DNA of 33,846 nucleotides from an uncultured Verrucomicrobia subdivision 3 bacterium (GTDB lineage Bacteria > Verrucomicrobiota > Verrucomicrobiia > Limisphaerales > UBA8199). Every line of letters begins with the position of its first letter. The first letter of the stretch is position 1. The DNA lies in assembly GCA_903913865.1 (NCBI GenBank), contig CAIWMU010000011.1, positions 1 to 33,846 of the forward strand. The letters are read 5' to 3'. Below the pieces are notes generated by a model, which saw only the letters and a program-made list of their open reading frames with translations, ran no database searches and was not told the DNA's origin. The position numbers and the translations under genes were made by a program. Shown here piece after piece: positions 18,447 to 28,300 of the stretch.

Positions 18447-18998
18447 TCAGCTTCCATTCGGAACCGGGATCATCAGGACTTCCGACCACTCGTTTGTAGA
18501 TCGCCTCTGCTGCTCGGTGCGTGACAGCCAACTTTGGATTTGGCCCAAAATCCCCTGGTTGCAGTGCGTGAACAGCCATAAACCGAGCTCCCCGCGCCAT
18601 GTCAGACTAGTGATTCGGAGCCCGACCTTCGCGGCCTCTGCATTCTTTGGCACTTCGATCACACTCTGTAACGACTCGTGAGGTTTCAGGAGTTGTTTAC
18701 CTCCACCTGGGGTCCGCATTGCGTTTTCCGCCCAGACGCCATTACTGACGTACGCGACCCTAAACCACGGTTGGCGAAACCCAGCCGGGAAAAGCACAGG
18801 ATATTTGGAGACATTCGAGAGAACGATAGAAATGGTGTTCAGCGCCTCATTAGTGGGGGCGGTCATTCTGATCCCAAAGGCCAATGAGCGTGTAGGCATG
18901 GGTGGGCATCGTAGTATGACTACGCCGAACATTCCCACGATAACGAGGAACAGGATGGCAACCCTGAGCTTCTTTATTTGGTGCCCTGTTTTATCCAA
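18447..18998 (-). CDS. Hypothetical single-pass protein, possible immunity protein
   Basis: A 183-residue protein with an N-terminal membrane helix (VAILFLVIVGMFGVVILR) and an outside beta-rich domain (SIVLSNVSKYPVLFPAGF, LLKPHESLQSVIEVP). It looks like an anchored immunoglobulin-like fold; I cannot name a family. The only start keeping the helix is TTG at 18998, which lies inside the upstream Rhs gene (25-base overlap), implying translational coupling. By position it is the immunity candidate for the Rhs fragment 18974-20287. It ends about 50 bases before the next Rhs fragment. Confidence 0.7.
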   Translation of the reverse strand: MDKTGHQIKKLRVAILFLVIVGMFGVVILRCPPMPTRSLAFGIRMTAPTNEALNTISIVLSNVSKYPVLFPAGFRQPWFRVAYVSNGVWAENAMRTPGGGKQLLKPHESLQSVIEVPKNAEAAKVGLRITSLTWRGELGLWLFTHCNQGILGQIQSWLSRTEQQRRSTNEWSEVLMIPVPNGS

Positions 18999-20287
18999 TT
19001 GTTCAAACCTTCGTCCCAGAGTTTTGTCGGCGACTGCGCTTCAGCGATATAGAGGGATTGGCTTTCATGTCCAGCGCCGTTTATGAATACAGTTATTGAT
19101 ACGGTGCCGTTCGTGTTCCGAGTGAAGTCGAACCTGATGCAGCCAAGCACCTTGTCATCCACCAAATGCTCATCTGGTCGTGTTCTACAAACAGCACGGT
19201 CCTCGAAATGCCAGGTGGTATCGATGACTGGCTTTATTTTCGAGAAATGGGGGGCGTGAATGATCGTGAGGGGTTCAGTGGATCCGTCGTAAGGGGGTAT
19301 TGGATCATTTGGCGTGTTCGGCGTCTTTAGCACGTCGAACTGCGGGATTCGGACCATGGGATCCTTAACGACCTGCGCGAGAAATATATTCTCTTTCTTG
19401 CACGGGCAGACCGGATGCTCGTACCTGCCGTAGGTGGGGAGGTATCTCGGTGCAAACCCCGTGTAGGTCTCGCCCTTGTAGGGGACGTCCCTGAGCACGA
19501 GCATCCACCAGCCTGTTGGAGGCAGATTGGATATTTGATAGGCAAGCCCAAAAAAGTCGATTGCCGTAATGGGGTCGTTTTGCGGAAAGGAGAAGAGATT
19601 CATTCCCCCTCGCTCAGTAAACGGGACACGGCTCAGCCATCTTCCCGTGCTCGGGTTGCAATACAGATACCCGTAATACACCAGATCGATCTCATCATCC
19701 TGATACTTGATGGAAAACCGAATGCTACAGGCGTTCACCATCGCTCCGGTTTCGCGGTTGACTTCCCCGAAGGGGGCGTATTCGTAGCAGGCCGAATCGG
19801 TGCCGTCTGTCGCGTTGATCAACAACGACATGTTGCCATTGCCGTCGTGGGCGACGAAGTGGGTTGAAGGCTGGTTGTTGAGCGTTGAGAGGGCATGGAT
19901 CCACAGCAGCCCGCCAACGCCGCCTGCCCCTTGGAATGTGCCGGAGAGATCCGTCCCCCAGACGAAAGAAGGCAACAAAGAGTTATCCGCCCCCAGCACG
20001 GCGAAAAGGTTCCATCCGTCGTAAGGGACCTTTTGATCAAGGCCCGATGTGCCTGTCCCAGCGGTGTTGTTCCATACGCGATTGGTGATGCGCCGGCCCT
20101 GGTGGTCATACGCGAAGTCCATCCGCTGTTGTGGACCCACGACCGTGTTGGCCACCATCCGGACAATGCGGTTAACTGAGGTCCCGGTTCGGGTGTGCAG
20201 AGCAGGGATTGGGGGCGGATATGCAAGCGGCAATATCTTCGGAACTGTGAGCGATTTCATTGTTCCCTTCACGATTTCATGCTCCAC
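18974..20287 (-). CDS. Orphan Rhs C-terminal fragment with unknown toxin-like tail
   Basis: About 437 residues if started at GTG 20287. After a junction peptide (MEHEIVKGTMK, from the direct repeat) it enters Rhs/YD-repeat sequence (MDFAYDHQGRRITNRVWNN, HFVAHDGNGNMSLLINATDG, YEYAPFGEV). It reaches the core end motif (DLVYYGYLYCNPSTGRWLSR, then DPITAIDFFGL near 245). Residues 250-437 form a variable domain with a Cys pair (HPVCPCKKEN) and no family I recognise. The full core of more than a thousand residues is missing, so this is an orphan tail; the start codon is borrowed from the repeat and may not be natural. The coupled gene at 18447-18998 is its likely partner. Base composition is clearly AT-richer than the flanking core genes. 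Confidence 0.8.
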   Translation of the reverse strand: MEHEIVKGTMKSLTVPKILPLAYPPPIPALHTRTGTSVNRIVRMVANTVVGPQQRMDFAYDHQGRRITNRVWNNTAGTGTSGLDQKVPYDGWNLFAVLGADNSLLPSFVWGTDLSGTFQGAGGVGGLLWIHALSTLNNQPSTHFVAHDGNGNMSLLINATDGTDSACYEYAPFGEVNRETGAMVNACSIRFSIKYQDDEIDLVYYGYLYCNPSTGRWLSRVPFTERGGMNLFSFPQNDPITAIDFFGLAYQISNLPPTGWWMLVLRDVPYKGETYTGFAPRYLPTYGRYEHPVCPCKKENIFLAQVVKDPMVRIPQFDVLKTPNTPNDPIPPYDGSTEPLTIIHAPHFSKIKPVIDTTWHFEDRAVCRTRPDEHLVDDKVLGCIRFDFTRNTNGTVSITVFINGAGHESQSLYIAEAQSPTKLWDEGLNNWIKQGTK

Positions 20288-20411
20288 CCGGCTACCTGTG
20301 AAAGCGTCACCATGACTTAAACAGACACCTGACCAGCCGGTTTGTCACGCAAAAAAGTGTGTCATGCCAAAAGAATTCCAAGGCCGGATGGTATCCGCAG
20401 ATTTCGCAGAG
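20247..20411. repeat. 165-bp direct repeat, copy B
   Basis: Second copy of 16835-16999, same orientation. On the minus strand it reads GVCLSHGDAFTGSRVEHEIV and runs into the Rhs fragment, while copy A runs into a different tail: the two diverge right after the ATGAAA codons. Between here and 20501 there is no gene; it should hold the promoter of the plus-strand phosphoesterase. Confidence 0.85.
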
Positions 20412-20501
20412 TGCCGCAGATGGGGAAGAAGGGAGGCTGTCACAAAATACCTTCGACCTCGACCCTCCCGGGAAGCCAACGATTGTGACAAGTTGGAGTC
20501 C

Positions 20502-23228
20502 ATGCAAAACAGGGATTGCCTCCCTGCGTTGCCTTGGCATCCTCAGGGTGTGAACTGGCTAACGCTTTTGACCCGATGCACCGGACACGCAACGACCCTG
20601 CTCGCAACCGGCCTCTCCCTCACCACCCTGGCCGCGGATTCCTGGAGCACGCGGGAAAACGTGGGTGCCGTTGGCACGAACCGGTGGTATACACCGGCAA
20701 ACCAACTCCTCACCCCGGCAGGTCTCCAGATTGACCTGCCCGGCATGCGGCCCCAGGCCCTGGCACTCAGCCCCGGGGGCAGGTTCTTCGTCACGGCAGG
20801 CAAGACCCACGACCTTGTTGTCGTGGATGTGGCCACGGGCGGCATCCTCCAGCGGGTGGCGCTCCCCTCGGATAAGGATCAGAACCCGGCCCCTGTCTCC
20901 ACCGAAATCCTTACGCCCGACAAGACCGGCCAGCTCAGCTTCACCGGAATCGTCTTCTCGCCGGATGGCACCCGGATTTACCTCTCGAACGTCAACGGGG
21001 ACATCAAGGTCTTCAGCGTCGCCAAGGATGGCAAGGTCTCCGGTCTTTTCACGATTCCACTTCCACGCGTCTCGGGACCCCGGCGCGGTTCCGAAATCCC
21101 GGCGGGTCTCGCCGTCTCGGCCGATGGAACCCGCCTCTATGCGGCGATGAACCTGACCGACCAATTGGCGGAACTGGACACCGCCACAGGCAAACTGCTC
21201 CGCACCTGGGATGTGGGGGTCGCCCCGTTCGGTGTCACCATCAGCGGCAAAAAGGTCTATGTGAGCAACTGGGGCGGGCGCAGGCCCGCTGCCGACAGCC
21301 TCACAGGCCCGGCCGGGCAGCTCACAACTGTCCGCGTGGACCCCGTGCGCCACATCGCCAGCGAGGGATCGGTGAGTGTGATCTCGCCCGACTCCGCATC
21401 CAAATCCGTCCAGTCGGAAATCGTCACCGGTCTTCATGCCTCGGCATTGACAACCTCGCCGGACGGCCTTTACGTCGTCGTTGCCAACACCGGCAGTGAC
21501 ACCCTGAGCGTCATCGACACCCGCACCGACAAAATCATCGAGACCCTCTGGACACGCCAAAGCCCGGGTGACCTGTTCGGCGCCCAGCCTACCGCCCTGA
21601 CGTTCGACCCCACCGGCAAAAAACTCTTTGTCTGCAACGGCACCCAGAACGCGGTTGCCGTGATCGACTTCAAGCCGGGCAAATCCTCCCTGCTCGGCCT
21701 GATCCCCACCGGCTGGTTCCCGGGTGCCATCGCCTACGACCCCGCCCGCCACACCCTGTGCGTGGCAAACATCAAAGGCATCGGCTCCACCGCAAAAATC
21801 GCGCCGGGCGAGCCGGTGAAGTATGCCTCGCCCCAGAGCTACGGAACACTCTCGCTCATCCCGGAGCCCTCAAAGCGTGAACTGGGACGACTCACACAGA
21901 TTGCCCTGCACAACATGCGCCACGGACTGCTCCGGCAGGCCATGCTCCCTCCGAGGGCCAACCAGCCCCCCCGTGTCGTCCCCGAGCGGGCCGGTGAACC
22001 CAGCCTGATCAAACATGTGGTTTATATCATCAAGGAAAACCGGACCTACGACCAGGTGCTGGGCGATGTCAGGGAGGGCAATGGCGATCCCTCCCTTTGC
22101 GTCTTCCCGGACCGCATCACCCCGAACCAGCACAAGCTGACCCGTGAGTTCGTCCTGCTGGACAACACCTACTGCTCCGGAATTAACAGCGCGGATGGCC
22201 ATCAATGGGCGGACAGTGCCATCGCCAGCGACTACATCGAGCGCTCTTTCGCCGGGTTCCCCAGGAGTTACCCCTACTATGGCGACGATGCCCTCGCCTA
22301 TGCCCCGACCGGGTTCATCTGGGACAACGCCCTCGCCCACGGACGCACCCTGCGCGACTACGGCGAATACACCCTCACGGATGTCGTCTGGGCCGATGCC
22401 TCCAAAAAGAACAGACCCCGCTGGCTGGATGTTTACCGCGACTACACCAACCAGTCCGGCCTTATCAAGATCAGTTCCCATGGAACCGTCCCCCCTCTCC
22501 GCCCGCACGTCGCCACGAACACCGCCGGCTTCAGCATGAACGTCTCCGACCAGTTCCGGGCTGATCAGTTCATCAACGATCTCAGGGAGTCCGAACGCAC
22601 CGGCAACTTCCCGAACCTCATCATCCTGCTGCTGCCCTCCGACCATACCAGCGGCACATCCGCAGGCAGCCCGACACCGGCCGCCATGGTCGCCGACAAC
22701 GATCTTGCCATGGGCAGGGTCGTGGAGGCACTCAGCCGCAGCAGGTTCTGGAAGGACACCTGCGTCCTCGCCATCGAGGACGACCCGCAGGCGGGCTGGG
22801 ACCACGTCAGCGGCTACCGCACCACCGCGTACGTTGCAAGCCCCTACACCCGGCGCGGCGCGGTGGTCAGCACACAATATAACCAGACCAGCCTCGTTCG
22901 AACCATCGAACTCATGCTCGGACTTCCGCCCATGAACCAGCTCGATGCCACCGCCACCCCCATGTCCGACTGCTTCACAAACACCCCGGACCTCCGCCCC
23001 TTCACCGCTGTGGCCAGCAATGTGCCCCTCGATGAGATGAACCCGGATCCAAAGGCCATCCTCAACCCTCAACTCAGGCGCAATGCCCGGATCTCCGCCC
23101 GGCTCCCTCTCACGCTGCCCGACCAATGTCCCGAGGACACCCTCAACAGGATCCTCTGGGCCGCCATGAAAGGCCCTCAAACCCCCTATCCCACGTGGGC
23201 CGTGAAAACAGTCAGGGATGAGGATTGA
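20502..23228 (+). CDS. Secreted YncE-like beta-propeller / phosphoesterase family protein
   Basis: About 908 residues. After an N-terminal hydrophobic export signal (ATTLLATGLSLTTLAAD), a YncE/cytochrome-D1-like beta-propeller fills about 50-460 with repeated units such as PQALALSPGGRFFVTAGKTH and LSVIDTRTDKIIETLWTR. From about 503 a phosphoesterase-family (alkaline-phosphatase fold) domain begins (KHVVYIIKENRTYDQVLGDV). It carries likely metal residues in DNTYCSGINSADGHQWADS, LPSDHTSG and AIEDDPQAGWDHVSGYRT. The combination matches proteins annotated as bifunctional YncE/alkaline phosphatase family; the substrate is unknown. ATG 20502 has GGAG upstream; GTG 20550 is an alternative giving a more usual signal peptide. 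An extension to 20364 enters the direct repeat and is rejected. It ends 68 bases before the next gene. Confidence 0.9.
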   Translation: MQNRDCLPALPWHPQGVNWLTLLTRCTGHATTLLATGLSLTTLAADSWSTRENVGAVGTNRWYTPANQLLTPAGLQIDLPGMRPQALALSPGGRFFVTAGKTHDLVVVDVATGGILQRVALPSDKDQNPAPVSTEILTPDKTGQLSFTGIVFSPDGTRIYLSNVNGDIKVFSVAKDGKVSGLFTIPLPRVSGPRRGSEIPAGLAVSADGTRLYAAMNLTDQLAELDTATGKLLRTWDVGVAPFGVTISGKKVYVSNWGGRRPAADSLTGPAGQLTTVRVDPVRHIASEGSVSVISPDSASKSVQSEIVTGLHASALTTSPDGLYVVVANTGSDTLSVIDTRTDKIIETLWTRQSPGDLFGAQPTALTFDPTGKKLFVCNGTQNAVAVIDFKPGKSSLLGLIPTGWFPGAIAYDPARHTLCVANIKGIGSTAKIAPGEPVKYASPQSYGTLSLIPEPSKRELGRLTQIALHNMRHGLLRQAMLPPRANQPPRVVPERAGEPSLIKHVVYIIKENRTYDQVLGDVREGNGDPSLCVFPDRITPNQHKLTREFVLLDNTYCSGINSADGHQWADSAIASDYIERSFAGFPRSYPYYGDDALAYAPTGFIWDNALAHGRTLRDYGEYTLTDVVWADASKKNRPRWLDVYRDYTNQSGLIKISSHGTVPPLRPHVATNTAGFSMNVSDQFRADQFINDLRESERTGNFPNLIILLLPSDHTSGTSAGSPTPAAMVADNDLAMGRVVEALSRSRFWKDTCVLAIEDDPQAGWDHVSGYRTTAYVASPYTRRGAVVSTQYNQTSLVRTIELMLGLPPMNQLDATATPMSDCFTNTPDLRPFTAVASNVPLDEMNPDPKAILNPQLRRNARISARLPLTLPDQCPEDTLNRILWAAMKGPQTPYPTWAVKTVRDED

Positions 23229-23296
23229 CCGAAGGGGGCCGGTGCTACAGCATCGCCCTCATCAAAGCACACGCCCACACACCCGCATGCAGTTCC

Positions 23297-25384
23297 ATGC
23301 GCCACCCCTTGCAGACACCCCTCAGCCTGTGGATTGCCGCCATCCTCTGCACCCTGGCGCAAAGCTCCCCTGCCGACCCAGCCGTGGATGCCGGCAGCAC
23401 TTGGCATCGATGGGAACATGTCCTGACCAGCCAGCGGGATTACAAGAACCCCTGCACGGATGTCGTATTGGCCGCACGCTTTGTCGGCCCCGGAAATCAG
23501 GTGCACACCAACCTCGGCTTCTGGGATGGCGACCGGAGCTTTGTCATCCGGTCCACCTTCCCCACTCCGGGCGATTGGCACTGGCAGACCCTCTGCTCCG
23601 ACACCTCCAACACCAGCCTTCACGCCCAATCCGGCATCGTGAGGGTCTCCAGGTCCACCGGATCAAATCCCATCGTGCGCCATGGATACCTCCGTGTTTC
23701 CGGGGATGGCCGTCTCCTGGTCCACGCCGACTCCACCCCCTTCCTCTGGATTGGTGACACCTGCTGGGCCGCCCCGGTCCATGCCACCACCGCCGAGTGG
23801 CGGCATTACGTGGCCAACCGCTCCAGCCTCGGCTACTCGGTTCTCCAGGTTTCCATCGCTCCCGATTGGGCGATCAAAACCGCCTCCGAGGATCCAAAAC
23901 CGTTCCTCTCCACCCTCCCGGACATCACAAAGCCCAACCCCCGGTTCTTCCGGCGGATGGATCAGATGCTGGCAGAGGCCAACGATCAGGGACTGGTGGT
24001 GATGATGTGCGGACTCATGGAGACCCCCCACCGCTATCCCCCACCCGAACAGACCGCCATCCTCAGCCGCTACATCGCCGCCCGCTACTGTTCCTACGAG
24101 GTCATTTTCTCCCCGAGCTTTGACAGCGGCATTCATGAGGCTGAGACACTTGCCGCAGCCCGGGCCGTCCGCTGGGCTGCCCCGCAAAACCTCCTCACCA
24201 TGCACATGGGCACCGGGGTGGAACCCCGGTTCCACGCGGCAGACTGGCTCTCCTTCGACATGTTCCAGAGCGGCCACAACGGCGGGGATGCCGCCAGACA
24301 ATCCTCCCGCGCGGTGTCCATGCCCGCTGAGATTCTCTCCCTCGCTGGCAGAAAGCCGGTCATCAACGGCGAGGCCATCTATGAGGGGGACCTCGGCGGG
24401 GCCTATGATGTTCGCCGCACCGCATGGTTGAGCTTCCTTTCCGGTGCCTCCGGCTACACAGCCGGAATCAACCAGGTTTATGCGTGGAAACCGGATGCCA
24501 TCGCCCGCATGAATGTCCCATCCAGCGGGCAGATCGCCACACTGGGCCGATTCCTCCGTGCCATCCCCTGGTGGGATCTCAACCCCGCCCCCGGACGCAT
24601 TCTGAACCAGACCGCTGACCGGGCCGCGCTCATGGCCTTCGCACTCACAACCGACAGGCAGCTCGGCATCGCATACCTGCCCCGGAACGACAGCGTGACC
24701 CTCGATCTGCAAGACTTTCCATCCGCCCTCAGCATCCTCTGGATCAACCCCGCAACCGGGCAGTCCCATCCGGGCACCCCCCTTCAACCCTCCACCCGCA
24801 CCACCATCAAAGCCCCCGACGGGAGGGATTGGGTGCTTCTCCTCACAGCCCCGAATGCATCCCAAAACAGATCCATCCAGCGGGCATTGGACAAAGGCCG
24901 CACCCGCATCAACGGTTCCCGCGCCACGCTCACTTTTGGTCCCCGGGATTCCATGAATGGTCTCGTGCAAAAATCCCCCGCTGATGGGGTGCTCGTCACA
25001 GGTTCGTTCAAGGGAAAAGCCTGCGCCATCAACGAAAACCCGGGACGGAATCGCTACCTTTACATCGATATCGATGATCGCCTCGCTTTCCGGGGTGCCG
25101 TGGGAAAAATGCGGATGGATGTCCAGTTGCACTCCGACAAGCCGCTGGATGCCGTGCAACTCCAATTCGACTCAACCGGCCCGGCACAGGTCTCCAATAC
25201 CTATCGCCCGGTGTCCCCCACCTCCTGCAGTCGGCATGGGGACTGGACATCCCTCACGTTCGAGGCTCCCACCCCCTATCTGGGCAACCGCCAGAATAGC
25301 GGCGCCGATTTTCGCCTCTATCTGGGCACCAATCTCTGCCACGTTGCCTCGATCAAGGTGACTCTCGAACCGGCGGCTCGTTGA
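23297..25384 (+). CDS. Secreted DUF5060-DUF4038 glycoside hydrolase-like protein
   Basis: About 695 residues with a signal peptide (LSLWIAAILCTLAQSSPAD). An N-terminal DUF5060-like beta domain (WHRWEHVLTSQRDY, LGFWDGDRSFVIRSTFPTPG) covers about 30-125. The DUF4038 TIM-barrel (apiosidase/GH140-like) runs about 140-430, starting DSTPFLWIGDTCWAAPVHAT and including INGEAIYEGD with a possible catalytic Glu. A C-terminal beta region resembles the putative collagen-binding domain that follows DUF4038 in related proteins (RAALMAFALTTDRQLGIAYL), plus an extra beta-rich segment after about 520. Likely role: outside-the-cell breakdown of a plant or algal polysaccharide side chain. Start ATG 23297 chosen for the signal peptide. 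Its last 32 bases overlap the 3' end of the convergent polymerase gene. Confidence 0.85.
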   Translation: MRHPLQTPLSLWIAAILCTLAQSSPADPAVDAGSTWHRWEHVLTSQRDYKNPCTDVVLAARFVGPGNQVHTNLGFWDGDRSFVIRSTFPTPGDWHWQTLCSDTSNTSLHAQSGIVRVSRSTGSNPIVRHGYLRVSGDGRLLVHADSTPFLWIGDTCWAAPVHATTAEWRHYVANRSSLGYSVLQVSIAPDWAIKTASEDPKPFLSTLPDITKPNPRFFRRMDQMLAEANDQGLVVMMCGLMETPHRYPPPEQTAILSRYIAARYCSYEVIFSPSFDSGIHEAETLAAARAVRWAAPQNLLTMHMGTGVEPRFHAADWLSFDMFQSGHNGGDAARQSSRAVSMPAEILSLAGRKPVINGEAIYEGDLGGAYDVRRTAWLSFLSGASGYTAGINQVYAWKPDAIARMNVPSSGQIATLGRFLRAIPWWDLNPAPGRILNQTADRAALMAFALTTDRQLGIAYLPRNDSVTLDLQDFPSALSILWINPATGQSHPGTPLQPSTRTTIKAPDGRDWVLLLTAPNASQNRSIQRALDKGRTRINGSRATLTFGPRDSMNGLVQKSPADGVLVTGSFKGKACAINENPGRNRYLYIDIDDRLAFRGAVGKMRMDVQLHSDKPLDAVQLQFDSTGPAQVSNTYRPVSPTSCSRHGDWTSLTFEAPTPYLGNRQNSGADFRLYLGTNLCHVASIKVTLEPAAR

Positions 25385-28300
25385 AAACCAATCCCGCACC
25401 CTCCCCCCGGCTTCTGGGCCGCCCGGCCCGCATCACCCGCAGGGAAAATCCCCGGCCATTCTCTGTCGGCTCCACCCGCGCCTCCACCTCCAGCACCGGA
25501 TACCGCACCGTTGCCAGCACGTGGCTTTTGTAGGCGCGCGCGAACAGTTCCGTCTCCACGATTCCCGTCCAGTCGGCCAGGGTCAGGAATTTCATCGGCT
25601 CCCCCGTGATCTGGTGGTGTGTGCGCTGCTCAATCACCAGTCCGCACGTCGTCACCACCTCCCCCACAAACTCCCCGAGCCTCCCCACGGGGCAATAGGT
25701 CTCCCATGCCACCGTGTCAAATAACTCCAGCGGATGGCCGCTCACGGCAAAGCCGAACAACTCCGTCTCCCATTCCAACCGTTCCCGCCGCCCCGGTTCC
25801 TGCAGCGGCACCGCCACCACCTGCTCCAGCCCGGGCGGCGGGATGAGCCACCCCTGCCCCGGCTCCACCCCATCCCCGAAGGTCCTCGCCAGATGCTGCG
25901 CCTGCCAGAACTGCCGCGTGCGGCTCTCCCCGAACTCATCAAAGGCACCCGCACGGATCAATGACTCCAGCTCCTCCCGGGTCGGGGCTACCCTGTGAAA
26001 GAAGTCCACGATCGATGCAAACGGCCCGCGCACCCGCGCCGCCAGAATCGCATCACCCGTCCGGGTTGTGAGCCCCTTGATGCGTGTGACCGGCACCCGG
26101 ATTCTGCCCCTTCCCCCATCCCGCCCACCGGCGCACTCCGCTGCGGGAGGGTGTGGCACAAAGGCGGGCCCCGGCTCATTGACCGATGGGGGCATGAGGC
26201 TGATGCCCAGCCGGCGCGCTTCCAGCACATAGACGAGCGGATCGTAAAACCCCTTGCCGTTGGTGAGCACAGCCGCCATGAACTCCGTGGGATGCCGGAG
26301 CTTCAACCAGGCCGCCTGATATGCCTCCACCCCGTAGGCCGTGCTGTGGGCCTTGCAGAAGGCGTAACCGGAAAAGCCGCACACAAGATCCCAGACCTCC
26401 CCCGCCCGTTCCGCAGAATGGCCCCGCGCCAGGGCCCCTTCAAAAAACTCCCCGCGCATCTCCGCCACCACGGTCTGCCGCCGCTTTGTCAGGGCCCGGC
26501 GCAGGACATCCGCCCGGCCCGCTGTCATCCCGGCAAACGCCTCGCAGATCTGCAAAATGTGTTCCTCATAAACCACCAGCCCATAGGTGCTCCGCAGGCA
26601 TGCCTCCAGCGAGGGATCCGGATAGACCACCGGCTCCATGCCCTGATACCGCCTCGTGAAGGCCCCTTTCTTCCCCTCATTCGCCGCCCCCGGCCGGATC
26701 ACACTGACAATGGCCACAAGCCCGTCGATCTCCCTCACGTTGCACATGCGGCAGAGGCTGATCATGGCCGGGCTTTCAATATGGTGCACAGCCCTCGCAT
26801 TGCCCCCCGCAATCAACTCCCACACAGCCGGATCGCACCACGGATCCCCCGCCGATCCATCCACCGGGGGAGGCCCGCCCCCGCCCTTTTCCCAGGCCAC
26901 ACACCGCTCCAGATCGATCCCGATGCCCCGTGCCTCCAGCATCCCCTTCACATCCCGCATCACCGCCAGCCCTCCCTGGGCCAGAATGTCCATTTTCACA
27001 AGCCCCACCTGCTCGACCGCATCCATGTCAAAATGGGTCGTCGGCCATCCCTTGTTGGCGGTGAAGGTCGGCGTCAACTCATGCATCGGCTGCCGGGAGA
27101 GCACCACACCGCAGGGATGCATCTTGGGATGGCGCGGAACACCCTCGAGAAACCCGGCCATTTCAATCGCCGTTTTGTAGGGCTCCTCCTCCAGTGGCAG
27201 GGTGCGCGTCTCGGGCGCAGCCTTCAACAGCTCGATCAATCCGGCCCCGTGGTCATCCATCCCGCCCCCCATGCCCCCGCCAAAACTCCAGGGAAAATGT
27301 TCGGTGAACCGGCGCACATCCCGCTCCGCAACCCCCAGCACCTTTGCCACCTCGGCAAACGCGCTGCGGGCCTGGAAGGTCGAAAAGCCCCCCACCACCG
27401 CACAATGGTCCCCGCCGTATTTCTCAAAAATGAGCCGCACCACATCATCCTTCTCGTCGTGCGCAAAATCGATGTCGATATCCGGCAGCTTGTGCATCGC
27501 CATCCGTTCCTTGTTCAGGAACCGCCGGAAATACAGGTCAAACCGGATCGGGCACACCCCGCTGATGCCGAGGCAGTAGCAGACCAGGCTGTCCGCCGCA
27601 CTCCCGCGCGTGATCCAGTGGATGCCCCGCCTCCTGCATTCCTGCAAAAAATCCCAGGTGATGAGAAAATAGTCCTCGTAGCCAACATCCCTGATGATCC
27701 CCAATTCCTCCATCGCCTGGCTCCTGAACCGCCCGGCTCCAGGCCCGTAGCGCTGCTCCAGCCCCTGAAGCACCAGTCGGCACAGAAACTCCCCCGGCTC
27801 CGTGCCATCCGGCGTTGTGAAGGATGGAAACTGCGGCTTCCCGGGCGGAAGATCAAAGTGGCATCTCTCGGCAATCTCAATCGTGTGCCGGATCCATTCC
27901 GGGTTCTCCCGCGCCCCCCGGGCCATCTCGGCGGCGGTGCGGAAATGGAGCCGCCCGCCCGCCCGCTTCTCCGGATGCCCCTCCCGCAGCAGTGTCAGTG
28001 TGCGGATGCTTTGGACAATGTCATATTTCTGCCGGTCCCCGGCCGGACCGTGGTGGATGGAGGGGCAGGCCACCTCGCGAAAGCCTTTGGGTGCCCTGGC
28101 CGCCGTCAACATCCGGTAGAACCTCCCCTCAAACCGCTCCGCCAGCCGTTCATCCGTGCCAACCGCCAGCAAGCCCCCGGCAAGCCCGTCGAATTCCTGA
28201 AGCCGGTAGGGCCGCCTCTGCTGGTCCGCCACACTCCCGCCCTCCACCCCGTGCCTCGCGGCATGGCGCGAAATCAGGCGGCAAAGATTTGCATACCCGG

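Noticed and set aside
20364-20501. Upstream extension of the phosphoesterase gene
   Set aside because: The extra residues come from the 165-bp direct repeat and spacer and would bury the signal peptide inside the protein.
20559-25165. Long minus-strand frames antisense to the phosphoesterase and DUF4038 genes
   Set aside because: Gly/Asp/Val-rich shadow translations lacking domains; the plus strand has clear signal peptides and family motifs.
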